The notes: generated by a model from the letters alone, not told the origin. A stretch of 64,000 nt of DNA from VAZQ01 sp963807865 (GCA_963807865.1 CAWEDK010000018.1:1-64000), one strand, 5' to 3'; positions 25,717-35,624 are shown, numbered from the stretch's first letter. Numbers and translations are program-made.

Positions 25717-26337
25717 ATGAAACTGACTCCCCAAGACCTGAAAAAGATCACCGATCTAACGCTGAGGCATTACAGCCAACATGCGGAATCCTTCTGGGAA
25801 GGCACGCGCGACCACAATGTCAGCCAGAACATCGTGGCGCTGCTGCAACACATCAAAGGCGAACCGCCCTTTTTGATACTTGATTTCGGCTGCGGGCCTG
25901 GTCGCGACCTGAAGGTCTTTGCCGAGCTCGGCCACATCGCAATCGGATTGGAAGGCGCCGCGAAGTTCGCCGCAATGGCGCGCGCCAACAGCGGTTGCGA
26001 TGTCTGGGAGCAGGATTTTCTCGCGCTCGACCTGCCGGAGACTATTTCGATGGCGTATTCGCCAACGCCTCGCTTTTTCATGTACCTAGCCAGGAACTGC
26101 CGCGCGTGTTGGTGAACTGCACGCAAGTCTGAAACCAGGTGGCGTGCTGTTCAGCTCGAACCCGCGCGGCCACAACGAGGAAGGCTGGAATGGTGAGCGT
26201 TACGGCGCGTATCACAACCTAGAAACTTGGCGCCGATAATGTCAGCGGCCGGGTTCGTGGAGCTTGATCACTATTACCGCCCTACCGGCCTGCCGCGTGA
26301 GAAGCAGTCCTGGCTGGCGAGCGTCTGGCGGCGTTAA
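25717..26337 (+). pseudogene. Class I SAM-dependent methyltransferase, several frameshifts
   Basis: The intact first frame has LTLRHYSQHAESFWEGTRDH and the SAM-binding motif LILDFGCGPGRDLKVFAELG, then GLEGAAKFAAMARA and VWEQDFLALDLPE. Near 26044 the frame is lost. The expected sequence continues YFDGVFANASLFHVPSQELP, then SLKPGGVLFSSNPRGHNEEG WNGERYGAYHNLETWRR, then SAAGFVELDHYYRPTGLPRE, in three different frames, ending at 26337. At least three indels. The intact length would be about 205 residues. Substrate unknown. Confidence 0.85.
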
Positions 26338-26487
26338 ATTGGGGGGCCTTGTACCAGACCGATCGAGATCGTGCTTTCTGATCCGGAATGGCGACCTGCA
26401 ACGAGTGTTGTCATCTATGGAAAGCCCCAGCATCCGCAAATGAAGGCAATCTAGACCCGAGGCATCGAACAGGTCCGGCAGGAGTTC

Positions 26488-27147
26488 ATGAGCTTCTTTG
26501 AGCGGTTGAAAAAAGCGGCCTCCGCCGAGTGGCGCGCCTACACCGAGCACCCCTTCACCGCAGGGTTGGCAGATGGCACCTTGCCCGAGGCTGCCTTTCG
26601 TCACTATCTCGTCCAAGACTACCTGTTTCTTATCGAATTTGCTCGCGCTTACGCGCTCGCGGTCTATAAATCGATTCAACTGGTTGATATGCGCGAAGCG
26701 GCGTCCGGTTTGTCGGCGATCCTCGATGTCGAGATGAACCTCCATGTGAGACTTTGCGCTGGCTGGGGTCTGTCCCCCCGCGACCTCGAGCAGGCTCCGT
26801 CGGCTGCGGAGACGTTGGCCTATACACGTTACGTGCTTGATGCGGGAATGCGGGGCGATCTGCTTTCGCTCCAAGTTGCACTCGCTCCCTGCGTAATCGG
26901 CTATGCCGAGATCGCAACGCGGCTCGCAGAGACCGATGCCGCCACCCCGACGAACCCCTATAGGGTCTGGATCGATGAGTATGCCGGTCCGGCATACCAA
27001 GAGGTCGCAGCGAAGGCGCGGGCGCATCTGGATCGGCTTGCCGCTCTTTATGTCACGCCCGGGCGGGAGGCCGAATTGATCACGATCTTCAAAGAAGCGA
27101 CCCGGCTAGAGACAGATTTTTGGGAGATGGGCTGGCGAAAGGGCTAG
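26488..27147 (+). CDS. tenA: TenA/thiaminase II family protein
   Basis: ATG 26488 after GGAGTTC. 219 residues with the all-helical TenA fold: EWRAYTEHPFTAGLADGTLP, YLVQDYLFLIEFARAYALAV, and catalytic Cys135 in ALAPCVIGYAEIA. The acidic residues in QDYLFLIE and ILDVEMNLH and the C-terminal EATRLETDFWEMGW are in place. TenA hydrolyses aminopyrimidines in thiamine salvage (amino-HMP formation) or degrades thiamine. No other thiamine genes are in the window, so the salvage role is an inference from the family. Confidence 0.93.
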   Translation: MSFFERLKKAASAEWRAYTEHPFTAGLADGTLPEAAFRHYLVQDYLFLIEFARAYALAVYKSIQLVDMREAASGLSAILDVEMNLHVRLCAGWGLSPRDLEQAPSAAETLAYTRYVLDAGMRGDLLSLQVALAPCVIGYAEIATRLAETDAATPTNPYRVWIDEYAGPAYQEVAAKARAHLDRLAALYVTPGREAELITIFKEATRLETDFWEMGWRKG

Positions 27148-27214
27148 CACATAAATTGGCATTGAGTGCGATAGCACCAGCCCGAGGATCGTCGATCGAC
27201 ATCTCCCTTACTCC

Positions 27215-27370
27215 TCAACCTTTTCCCTTGCGCGCAATAATCTTCGCGACGTGCATCGCCGTGTGCTCGACAGTTTTTTTGAACCACTTGCGAGCCTTAT
27301 AAGGGACGGCGAAGTTTTTGTCGGCATGGCTGATGCATAATATGTGTCGAACGGCTTCTAAGGCAGGATG
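27215..27370 (-). pseudogene. Small basic protein fragment, no start codon
   Basis: The minus strand is open for 51 codons after a stop: DKNFAVPYKARKWFKKTVEH, TAMHVAKIIARKGKG-stop. The amphipathic basic helix with W and repeated K looks coding, but no in-frame ATG/GTG is found, so the 5' end has been lost or shifted. Unknown family. Confidence 0.3.
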
Positions 27371-27681
27371 TTAACGTCAGGACCGCGTCGTCGAAGATTC
27401 CGGCGCTAATTTTCCATCTGCCTTGGCCCGGAATCGGCAACATCGCCAAACAAGGTGATGGATTTCGTTTTGTGCCGGTGCCGATTTTGCCGGTCTTATA
27501 GACGCGAGCTTGCCGGTCATGTTCGCAAGAAGGCGCGTCCCACCCCCTTGTGGCCCGCCAGCAAGTGACCGTGACTTGTCGGCACAGGTGATTGGCAATG
27601 TTCCCAGGCCTCTTTGCCGCGGTCACAGCGTCAATCACCCTGATTTCTGGACATGCGTTGACGCAAACCCGTCGCGGCTGA
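27371..27681. other. Gap with an unidentified open frame
   Basis: The minus strand is open across most of it (AKRPGNIANHLCRQVTVT; GQGRWKISAGIFDDAVLT) but in frames that do not join and match nothing I recognise. It may be another decayed gene. Confidence 0.3.
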
Positions 27682-29883
27682 TCAAACTCCTGACCAGGTT
27701 AGATCGTGGCTGCGGAACGGCGTCGAGCGGATGCGCTTGCCTGTCGCGTAATAGATCGCGTTGGCAACGGCCGGAGGCGCCGGCGGGCCGGCGGGCTCAC
27801 CGAGGCCGCCCCACTTCGTACCGCCGGACGATGCGAAAATCGTCTCGACATGCGGGTTCTGGTCGATACGAAGCAGATTGTAGGTATCGAAGTTGGTGTT
27901 GACGAAGCGGCCGTGTTCCAGCTCCAGACCGCCGGTCCAGGCATGCGAGAGTTCCCAACAAACCGAACCTTCGCACTGCTCGGCAGCGGCATTGGGATTG
28001 ATGACGCGCCCCGCATCCATCACCACGAGGACCTTTTCGATGTTGAGCCGGCCACGGCGGCTGACCGTAACGGTCGCGCAAGCCGCCGCAATGGTGCCGT
28101 GCAATTCGACCACCGCGATGCCCATGCCCTCACCCTTCGGAAGGTCGGTCCGAAAACCGGCCTTCTCCTTGAGCGTCTTCAGCACGAGCTGCCAGTCGTC
28201 GAGCCCTTCCGTCATCTTAATGCGCCATTCGAGCGGATCCCATCCGCCCGCGATCGCCATTTCATCCACGAAGACCTCGGCCATGAAGCCCAATTGGTTG
28301 GCGCCGGGGGCGCGATGCGTCGAACTCGGGATGTGAGTCTTCGCATCATGCCCCTCATGATGACGATGAGGAACCTTGTACGGGATGTTGTAGATGCCGT
28401 AGTCGGCGGATGCGCTCCCGACCCGCGCGTTGCCATCCTGAATGAACCACGCCGCGCGGGTAAATAGCGCCGTGGGCAGACCGTCCTCGCCGATGGCCGC
28501 GCTGAGCTTGGCGACCGCAAGCGGCCGCTGCTTGTCCTGCGCCAGATCTTCTTCGCGGGACCAGATCACCTTCACCGGCTTGCCGACATGCTTGGAGATT
28601 TCTGCCGCCTGACGGGTGACACCCGTGCCGCCGCCGCCGTTGCCACCGAATCCGCCGCCCAGGAACATGGTGTGGGCGAACACGGTCTTTGGATCGACCT
28701 TGAGCTGGTCCGCAACCAGGAGAATCGCTGCCGACTGATCCTGTGTCGGCGACCAGACGTCCACGCGATCGGGCTGCACATGCACGGTCGCGTTGATTGG
28801 CTCCATGCGGGCGTGGGTCTCGAACGGCCGCTCATACGATGCCGTCACCACCTTCTTGGAGGCGGCGATGACCTCTGCCGCCATGGGATTCGGCTTACCA
28901 GTGACTCGCCCCGCCTGCTCCATCAGACGATGGCCCTCCGCGTAGTAGCTCGCTGTGCTGGCCTTGGCGCTGTCGCCGAAGTCCCACTCGATCGGAAGGA
29001 GGTCGAGTGCCGTCTTGGCGCGGTACCAAGTGTCCGCGACGACCGCGACCGCATCCTGCAAGTCGGGCTGACCGCGCTTTCCGGGAACCGCCCGGAGCGG
29101 AACCGCTGCGATCACGCCGGGACGGCTCTTGATCGCATCGAAGTTATAGCTCTTCAGGGTTCCCCACGGCACCGGACTGGCCTTCACCGCGGCATGGACC
29201 ATGCCGGGGAGGCGGGTATCGATCGCATATTGCGCGCTGCCGTTGACCTTGTGCGGAATGTCGACGCGCTGCTGCGACTTGCCGAGCAGCCACCACTTGG
29301 CCGGGTCAATATTGATCTCCGGCTCTTTCTCGAGCTTCACCTTGACGGCAGCCTCGGCGAACTCGCCGTAAGTGCCGGTGCGGTCGCCAGCGGTCAGCAC
29401 GCCAAGCCGCGCTTCGACCTGCGACCGGTCAACTCCCCACGCCTCCGCGGCGGCCTGTTTGAGGCGCTCGCGCGCCGATGCGCCGGCGCCCATGAGGTGC
29501 GGATGCTGAAGGCGCACGAGCTGCGAACCGTGCGTGCTCATGACCTTGTATTCTTTGTTGTTGCGCAGATGCCGGTTGGCGTCGGCGAATTCGGTCTTGA
29601 TCTTCGCCCAGTCGACGTTGAGCTCTTCGGCAATCAGCATCGCGACCGAGGTAATGCCGCCCTGCCCCATCTCGGTGTGCGGGATGCGCAGCGTGACGGT
29701 GCCGTCCTGGTCGATCACGATCCACGCATTGATCTCGGTACCGGACGCGGTTGTCGTCGACTGCGTCCGCGGACCGATGCTCGCGGCCAGGGCAACCGGC
29801 ATGTGGAAGCCCAGCATCAAGCCGCCACCGGCCGCAACCGAAGCTCGAATGAAGGAACGGCGGGAAAGAATCTGCTTGGTCAT
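27682..29883 (-). CDS. iorB: Molybdopterin-binding subunit of a periplasmic molybdenum hydroxylase
   Basis: 733 residues, start ATG 29883 after GGGAGGCCGAC. A twin-arginine signal (SRRSFIRASVAAGGGLMLGF) sends it folded to the periplasm. It is the single-chain large subunit of the xanthine dehydrogenase superfamily, isoquinoline 1-oxidoreductase beta type: IPHTEMGQGGITSVAMLIAE, FLGGGFGGNGGGGTGVTRQA (cofactor loop), HRAPGANQLGFMAEVFVDEM, and GTKWGGLGEPAGPPAPPAV with the catalytic Glu. The cofactor would be molybdopterin cytosine dinucleotide. It lies 12 bases after the [2Fe-2S] subunit gene. Substrates in the family are N-heteroaromatics or aldehydes; which one is not readable here. Confidence 0.9.
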   Translation of the reverse strand: MTKQILSRRSFIRASVAAGGGLMLGFHMPVALAASIGPRTQSTTTASGTEINAWIVIDQDGTVTLRIPHTEMGQGGITSVAMLIAEELNVDWAKIKTEFADANRHLRNNKEYKVMSTHGSQLVRLQHPHLMGAGASARERLKQAAAEAWGVDRSQVEARLGVLTAGDRTGTYGEFAEAAVKVKLEKEPEINIDPAKWWLLGKSQQRVDIPHKVNGSAQYAIDTRLPGMVHAAVKASPVPWGTLKSYNFDAIKSRPGVIAAVPLRAVPGKRGQPDLQDAVAVVADTWYRAKTALDLLPIEWDFGDSAKASTASYYAEGHRLMEQAGRVTGKPNPMAAEVIAASKKVVTASYERPFETHARMEPINATVHVQPDRVDVWSPTQDQSAAILLVADQLKVDPKTVFAHTMFLGGGFGGNGGGGTGVTRQAAEISKHVGKPVKVIWSREEDLAQDKQRPLAVAKLSAAIGEDGLPTALFTRAAWFIQDGNARVGSASADYGIYNIPYKVPHRHHEGHDAKTHIPSSTHRAPGANQLGFMAEVFVDEMAIAGGWDPLEWRIKMTEGLDDWQLVLKTLKEKAGFRTDLPKGEGMGIAVVELHGTIAAACATVTVSRRGRLNIEKVLVVMDAGRVINPNAAAEQCEGSVCWELSHAWTGGLELEHGRFVNTNFDTYNLLRIDQNPHVETIFASSGGTKWGGLGEPAGPPAPPAVANAIYYATGKRIRSTPFRSHDLTWSGV

Positions 29884-29895
29884 GTCGGCCTCCCC

Positions 29896-30357
<462 letters not shown>

Positions 30358-30539
30358 GGGCGCATCCTTTCGCCAGCGGCGCGACTTCTTGTGCCTCGCT
30401 CGGCACTTGCCAAGGTGCCTCGCGAAGCGTCACAAATACTACTACCGGACACCAATAACGCCAATACGGAGAGCGGCACGATTGAGGCCGTTCCTCGCAG
30501 GCAAAAACCGGAACCTGAGGGACGACAAGGAAGCGATCC
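30358..30539. promoter_or_regulatory. Shared divergent promoter region, iorAB / tri-heme cytochrome
   Basis: 182 bases between two divergent starts whose products belong to one redox system. I see no clear consensus promoter or operator, so the call rests on arrangement only. Confidence 0.4.
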
Positions 30540-31811
30540 ATGGGAATCCGTCGAATCGTCCTGTGGGCGGTCGGTTTGATCGTCGTCGGAACAGCGGCCA
30601 ACTTTGCCTTTCTCGCCTATGAGCCTGAAATCGCGCCGATTGCGCAGCCTGCCCCCGGCTCTTTCGACAAAGCGATGGTTCAGCGCGGCCGGGTGCTGGC
30701 AAACTATGGTGACTGCACAGCCTGCCACACCCGCCCGGATGGTCCGCCCTTCGCCGGGAACCTTCCGCTCAAGACGCCGTTCGGAACCATCTACACCACC
30801 AACATCACTCCTGATCGTGAGACCGGCATCGGAACCTGGTCCCGTGAGGCGTTCCGCCGCTCCATGAAGGAAGGCGTCGACCGCAAGGGCCGCCACCTCT
30901 ATCCGGCATTCCCGTATGACCATTTCACCAAGGTCAAGGATGAGGACATCGACGCGATCTACGCATACTTGATGGCGGCGGTCGCGCCGGTGCGCGAGAC
31001 CACGCGAGGGAACGATTTCGGTTTCCCTTTCAATATCCGCGCCACGCTGGCGGTCTGGAAGGCGCTGTATCTCGACAAAACTCCATTCCGCCCCGACCCT
31101 TCACGAGACGCCGAATGGAACGAGGGCGCCTATCTCGTCGAGGGGCTCGGACATTGCGGCGCATGCCACAGCCCGCGCAACATCATGGGTGCACGAACGA
31201 CCCCCGCCTACGGTGGTGGCGTCGCGGAAGGCTGGTACGCCCCGCCGCTCAACAAGGACAATCTCTCGCAGCAGCCGTGGACCAAGGTCGAACTCGTCGT
31301 CTACCTGATGGATGGCTGGCACCCGAAGCATGGGATGGCGGCGGGGTCGATGACGCCGGTCGTCGATGCCCTGCACAAGCAGAACGAAATCGACGTTTTC
31401 GCCATCGCCGCTCATGTCCTGACACTTCGCACGGGCGAGAAACCGATCGACGCCGACTCCGTCAGGAGCGCAGCCCTCAAGCTCGAATGGGGCCATCCGG
31501 ATGCACCGCCCGTGCCGTCGGAATTCAGCGCGGGCGCCAAGGTATTCGAAGCGCGCTGCGCGCAATGCCACCGCAGCAATGGCGCCGCATTACCGCTTGC
31601 GCTGCAAACCTCGATCCACGCGCCAGTACCCGACAGTGTGGTGCAGGCGATCCAGCACGGTATCCGACCGCCGGTCGGCGCACTTGGCCGGTCCATGCCG
31701 GCCTTCGGCGAGCAATTGTCGGACGCGGAGGTATCTGCCCTGGTCGGATTTCTGCGCGCACGTTTCAGCGCAAGAGCGCCGTGGAAGGTTGAGGCGCCCA
31801 CGGCACAGTAG
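30540..31811 (+). CDS. Membrane-anchored tri-heme cytochrome c
   Basis: 423 residues, ATG 30540 after AAGGAAGCGATCC. An uncleaved N-terminal anchor (IVLWAVGLIVVGTAANFAFL) is followed by three heme sites: CTACH (C59-H63), CGACH (C206-H210) and CAQCH (C340-H344). This is the gluconate/alcohol dehydrogenase cytochrome subunit type: FAGNLPLKTPFGTIYTTNIT PD, FPYDHFTKVKDEDIDAIYAY, and SRNIMGA-like CHSPRNIMGA. It is divergent from iorA across a 182-base shared promoter region. It should take electrons from IorAB and pass them to the quinone pool or an oxidase. Confidence 0.93.
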   Translation: MGIRRIVLWAVGLIVVGTAANFAFLAYEPEIAPIAQPAPGSFDKAMVQRGRVLANYGDCTACHTRPDGPPFAGNLPLKTPFGTIYTTNITPDRETGIGTWSREAFRRSMKEGVDRKGRHLYPAFPYDHFTKVKDEDIDAIYAYLMAAVAPVRETTRGNDFGFPFNIRATLAVWKALYLDKTPFRPDPSRDAEWNEGAYLVEGLGHCGACHSPRNIMGARTTPAYGGGVAEGWYAPPLNKDNLSQQPWTKVELVVYLMDGWHPKHGMAAGSMTPVVDALHKQNEIDVFAIAAHVLTLRTGEKPIDADSVRSAALKLEWGHPDAPPVPSEFSAGAKVFEARCAQCHRSNGAALPLALQTSIHAPVPDSVVQAIQHGIRPPVGALGRSMPAFGEQLSDAEVSALVGFLRARFSARAPWKVEAPTAQ

Positions 31812-31963
31812 CTTGTCCCAGTGGTCAAACTTCGAAATCAGGCGCTGCTCAGCGAAAACCGCCGCCTGAATTCGGCGCATTCGCAGTGTTGGTTCAGCGA
31901 TTTGGCCTGCACCCGGTTCCGAAGACACCGAGTTAGGTGTTTTGATGGGACTGGAGGTGCGTC

Positions 31964-32254
31964 ATGGAGAGGCGGAAGTTCACACGAGAGTTCAAGCTTG
32001 AGGCTGTGCGCCTGATCAAGGATCGGGGCGTGTCCTATGTTCAGGCTTCGCAGGACCTGGGCGTCCACACCTCGCAACTGCGCGATTGGGTGAAGAAGCT
32101 GGCGGACGATCCGCAGCATGCCTTCCCTGGTCAGGGGCAGATGAAGCCCGAGCAGCTCGAGATCGCGCAGCTGAAGCGCGAGGTCACGAAGCTCAAAGCC
32201 GAACGAGACATTCTAAAAAAAGCCGCGGCCTACTTCGCGAAGGAATCGACGTGA
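31964..32254 (+). CDS. IS3-family transposase OrfA
   Basis: 96 residues. HTH: REFKLEAVRLIKDRGVSYVQ ASQDLGVHTSQLRDWVKK. A C-terminal leucine-zipper-like coil (QLEIAQLKREVTKLKAERDI) follows. Near its end is a run of seven A (32215-32221) read CTA AAA AAA GCC, a good -1 slippery heptamer for making the OrfAB fusion. The stop overlaps the OrfB start as GTGA. Confidence 0.92.
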   Translation: MERRKFTREFKLEAVRLIKDRGVSYVQASQDLGVHTSQLRDWVKKLADDPQHAFPGQGQMKPEQLEIAQLKREVTKLKAERDILKKAAAYFAKEST

Positions 32255-33117
32255 AGTTCGGTTTCATCGTGAAGCACCGGGGGATCTGGCCGGCGAACTG
32301 GATGTGCGAGGCGCTCGGTGTCTCGCGGGGTGGTTTCTATGCCTGGCGGACACGGCCGCGCAGTCAACGCAGCCGCAGCAATGAAGAGCTTGGCGCCAAG
32401 GTTCGCGGGAGCTTCCTTGGCAGTGATCGAACCTACGGCGCCAGGCGGGTGTGGAAGGACCTTGCAGCCGAAGGTGTGTTCAGCGGACTGCACCGGATCG
32501 AGCGGTTGATGCGGCTACAAGGCCTCAAATCGCGGCCCCGACGGCGTCGCCTGCCACCCGATCTGGGCAATCGGCAGACCGGCTCCATCGCTCCGAATGT
32601 CCTCGACCGCGGCTTCGAAGCGCCTGCACCCAACCGCAAATGGATCGCGGACTTCACCTATATCTGGACCGCGGAAGGCTGGCTCTACGTAGCAGCCGTC
32701 ATCGATCTGTTCTCGCGGCGCGTGGTCGGCTGGTCGATGAGCGCGGGGATGACGGCACAGCTCGTCACCGACGCTCTGGTGATGGCGATCTGGCGGCGCG
32801 GCAAACCCGATGCGCTGCTGCATCACTCCGACCGCGGCAGCCAATACAGTAGCGAACAGTTCCAGCGATTGATGGCCGTCAACGGCGTCGTCTGTTCGAT
32901 GAGCCGCTCGGGCAACGTCTGGGACAATGCGGCGATGGAGAGCTTCTTCTCGTCGCTCAAAACCGAACGGACGGCGCGCAAATTGTATCGAACAAGAAAC
33001 GAAGCCAAAGCTGATGTGTTCGACTACATTGAGCGCTTCTATAATCCCAAGCGCCGACACTCTACGATCGGTTATATGAGCCCGATGGAGTTCGAACGGC
33101 AGGCGGGATTAGCTTAG
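32251..33117 (+). CDS. IS3-family transposase OrfB
   Basis: The -1 frame relative to OrfA. Its own GTG (32251) overlaps the OrfA stop, or it is made as a fusion from the A7 slip site. The protein has the HTH_21-like region (YGARRVWKDLAAEGVFSGLH) and the rve core with the DDE triad: Asp in WIADFTYIWT, Asp in HHSDRGSQYSS, and Glu in NVWDNAAMESFFSSLKTE. It ends RRHSTIGYMSPMEFERQAGL A. Intact. Confidence 0.92.
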   Translation: MKFGFIVKHRGIWPANWMCEALGVSRGGFYAWRTRPRSQRSRSNEELGAKVRGSFLGSDRTYGARRVWKDLAAEGVFSGLHRIERLMRLQGLKSRPRRRRLPPDLGNRQTGSIAPNVLDRGFEAPAPNRKWIADFTYIWTAEGWLYVAAVIDLFSRRVVGWSMSAGMTAQLVTDALVMAIWRRGKPDALLHHSDRGSQYSSEQFQRLMAVNGVVCSMSRSGNVWDNAAMESFFSSLKTERTARKLYRTRNEAKADVFDYIERFYNPKRRHSTIGYMSPMEFERQAGLA

Positions 33118-33315
33118 GTGGGTGTCAACAAAACCGGGTGCAGGCCACACCGGTAGTCCAGGCAAGCCGCCGGTCTCCGCGCCTTCCAAAAGGAAAGCTC
33201 CGGCCAAGCGGGGCGAGTAGCATCGAAACAGATTTACCCCCGCGGAACGGGACAGAAGCGCCGAAGCTCTAACCGTTTCACGTCCTATTCCAAACAGGGA
33301 ATGCCGATGAGCGGC

Positions 33316-33791
33316 CTAGGACTTCATACAGATGCCTACAACGCCATTCGGCGCTCCGCACTTCACGCTGCGCTTCTGGCTGACCCTAGCCGCCGTACCG
33401 CCGCACAGCGCCGAAGCGAGAATCTCGTCCGGCCCGCACGACAGCACGTCGCCGTTTTCCTGCACCAAGCGAATATTGGCGTTGCCGGGCAAACCCTGTT
33501 CCCCGCGGTCACCCTTGGTCCCTGAGTTCCGCCAGGTCCTTGCTCGCCGATGCCACCTGGTGGCCGGAGCGGCCCAAGTTCACCCCGCGTGCCATCGGTG
33601 CCGCGCTGAGCGGCGGTACCTTGCGGGCCCCGTTGCCCGGCCGGTCCAACCTGCCCGGGCGGGCCTTGCGGTCCCTCGAAGCAACCCGTCAACAACAGCA
33701 AAGAAGCAAGTCCCCGATGGCGGCCGGTCGGCTTGTGTTGGGATGCAGGGCTCGAAGGCGAGGGTGGGAGACGCGGTATGCAACATCCCAT
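33316..33791 (-). pseudogene. Collagen-like lipoprotein, frameshifted
   Basis: A lipobox (SLLLLTGCFEG) is followed by Gly-X-Y repeats: GPQGPPGQVGPAGQRGPQGT, GELGPLRPPGGIGEQGP. Near 33525 a one-base loss shifts the frame. The adjoining frame continues KGDRGEQGLPGNANIRLVQE, NGDVLSCGPDEILASALC, GGTAARVSQKRS and ends GICMKS-stop at 33316. Joined, this is an outer-membrane-type lipoprotein with a short collagen helix and a Cys-containing C-terminal domain, about 140 residues. The true N-terminus is unclear (no good signal start; TTG codons lie near the lipobox). Confidence 0.65.
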
Positions 33792-33891
33792 TGAGATGGG
33801 CATGACCGCTGCCGAAGTCCAGGAACCATGCCGCCCCGTCGGGATTGTCGTGCCGATGGCCCTGTCCCCACTACCCCCATGGGCCACACCT

Positions 33892-33920
33892 AAAAACCCC
33901 GCTGCGGCGGGGCTTTTTTA
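33892..33920. terminator. Bidirectional rho-independent terminator
   Basis: AAAAACCCCGC and GCGGGGCTTTTTT form a stem with A's before and T's after, so it works in both directions. It lies just past the stop of the leftward gene at 33954 and serves that gene. Confidence 0.85.
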
Positions 33921-33953
33921 TTCACGGGTCTCTGCAACTTCGCCCGCTTCTCG

Positions 33954-34148
33954 TCAGGCGGCGGCCCCTCCGGTGCGGCCATGATCAACGATGGCGACCA
34001 TCCGCTGTCCCTGCCAGACCTCGAACTGCTGGCCATCGACCACCATGGAGCGGGCCCGAATGAGGGCCTCAGCATCAGAGTCGGATGTGATGTCGTGAGC
34101 GGGCTTACGGCCCCGCTCCTCGACTAAATAAACTCGATAGTTCGCCAT
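33954..34148 (-). CDS. Small hypothetical protein, EVW-motif family
   Basis: 64 residues: MANYRVYLVEERGRKPAHDI, TSDSDAEALIRARSMVVDGQ, QFEVWQGQRMVAIV. The D.EAL..A......G..(F/I)EVW...R.VA core matches the gene at 293-580. A small alpha/beta protein is likely. Terminator directly downstream. Confidence 0.7.
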   Translation of the reverse strand: MANYRVYLVEERGRKPAHDITSDSDAEALIRARSMVVDGQQFEVWQGQRMVAIVDHGRTGGAAA

Positions 34149-34378
34149 AGAGTCACTTGAACAGGCGGGGGTGCGACCGGTCTCTCAGCCGTCGGGGCCT
34201 AAGACCCATACCGACGGTGGGAGAAGCATGGCCACCCCGATGACGTTTGCACGACAAATCGAACGACGTGCCTTTATTTGCAAGGAGGAGGAACGGCTCC
34301 TTGCAATTTCGCTTTGCTTACAGCCTGAACGTGGCACGGCGCTGGCCGCGCTCGCGTGAAGGAATCAGGCCCGCGACC

Positions 34379-34510
34379 TCAGCGGCTCTCGCACAGCACC
34401 CGCGTGCCCTGTCGCAGCGTGATCGCCGACTTGGGCCAGCGCGTCACCGCCGGTTTGTATGCGGCCACCACAACCTGATAGTCGGACACGCCAGGACGAG
34501 CTCCTCAGAC
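34379..34510 (-). pseudogene. C-terminal fragment of the VSDYQV/TLRQGTR small-protein family
   Basis: The minus strand reads VSDYQVVVAAYKPAVTRWPK, SAITLRQGTRVLCESR-stop, preceded by an in-frame stop. The N-terminal half is missing. Its relative at 19155-19343 has the N-terminal half but is frameshifted. Confidence 0.5.
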
Positions 34511-34556
34511 GGCGCTTGTCGACCCCGCCTACTGCGTGGTGCTACAACAGCGGGCT

Positions 34557-35624
34557 ATGCGCACCCTTGAAGACAACGCATTTTTGCTACTGATTATTGC
34601 GGTATCGCTGGCCTTCGCGTGGATTCTGTTTCCGTTTTTTGGAGCGGTTTTATGGGGGACCGTCCTCGCGGTTTTGTTTGTCCCGGTGTACCGTCGGCTG
34701 TTGGAATCCATGAAGCAGAGGCGCAACCTTGCTGCCTTCTTCACGGTCCTGATCATCATAGCGATAGTGATTTTACCGCTCACGCTAATTGGCGCTTCAT
34801 TGACACAGGAAGCATTAGGCCTCTATGAAAAAATTCAGTCGGGCGAGCTTGATCTAGTCGGTTTTTTTCAGCAGTTCCATGACGCATTACCTGCGTGGGC
34901 GAGCAGTCTACTGGATCACTTTGGTATTTCGAGCCTCGACGCAGTACAGGAAAAACTTTCTGCCGGCCTTATGAGTGGCAGCCAGTACATCGCTACGCAG
35001 GCCCTCACTATTGGCCAGAATACGTTGCAGTTCGTCGCGAACCTGTTCGTCATGTTGTACTTATTGTTCTTCCTACTCCGCGACGAGGAAGCGCTGTCCA
35101 AACGCATCAGAGATGCTATTCCCTTGCACGCCAAACAAAAGCGGGCCTTTCTGCTCAAATTTACTGCCGTCATCCGCGCCACGGTCAAGGGCGATATCCT
35201 GGTAGCCCTCCTGCAAGGAACGCTCGGTGGCTTGATATTCTGGTTCCTTGGGATCAGCTCCCCGCTCTTATGGGCGGTTGTGATGGCCTTCTTATCATTG
35301 CTGCCCGCGATTGGCGCAGGCCTAATCTGGATCCCGGTCGCAGTCTATCTTCTGGCAACGGGTGCGATCTGGCAGGGAGTGGTTTTGATTGCATTCGGCG
35401 CGCTCATCATCGGACTTGTGGATAATTTTTTGCGTCCGATCCTGGTAGGCAAAGACACAAAGATGCCTGATTACGTTGTGCTGATCTCCACGTTGGGCGG
35501 AATCGCGACTTTCGGTCTCAACGGATTTGTCCTCGGTCCGGTGATCGCAGCCATGTTTATCGCTGCTTGGGACATATTTTCCTCATCAAGGGAACGCGCT
35601 GAGAACAACGGCACAATTCTCTGA
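34557..35624 (+). CDS. AI-2E family transporter
   Basis: A membrane protein of about 355 residues (362 from the GTG at 34536). Helices: FLLLIIAVSLAFAWILFPFF, GAVLWGTVLAVLFVPVYRRL, FFTVLIIIAIVILPLTLIGA, then a soluble loop to about residue 150, then FVANLFVMLYLLFFLLRDEE. The C-terminal half has GTLGGLIFWFLGISSPLLWA, SLLPAIGAGLIWIPVAVYLL, GLVDNFLRPILVGKDTKMPD (the family signature) and GLNGFVLGPVIAAMF. PF01594 proteins include AI-2 exporters and Na+/H+ antiporters, so the substrate here is unknown. Confidence 0.9.
   Translation: MRTLEDNAFLLLIIAVSLAFAWILFPFFGAVLWGTVLAVLFVPVYRRLLESMKQRRNLAAFFTVLIIIAIVILPLTLIGASLTQEALGLYEKIQSGELDLVGFFQQFHDALPAWASSLLDHFGISSLDAVQEKLSAGLMSGSQYIATQALTIGQNTLQFVANLFVMLYLLFFLLRDEEALSKRIRDAIPLHAKQKRAFLLKFTAVIRATVKGDILVALLQGTLGGLIFWFLGISSPLLWAVVMAFLSLLPAIGAGLIWIPVAVYLLATGAIWQGVVLIAFGALIIGLVDNFLRPILVGKDTKMPDYVVLISTLGGIATFGLNGFVLGPVIAAMFIAAWDIFSSSRERAENNGTIL

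Larger units (their letters stand above)
31903..33147 (+). mobile_element. IS3-family insertion sequence
   Basis: The ends are inverted repeats: TGGCCTGCACCCGGTT at 31903-31918 and its exact complement at 33132-33147, with further partial match (GACACC) inward. Inside are overlapping orfA and orfB in the usual IS3 arrangement. No 3-4 base target duplication is visible (ATT left, CAC right), so one flank may have been rearranged. About 1245 bp and apparently complete. Confidence 0.88.
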
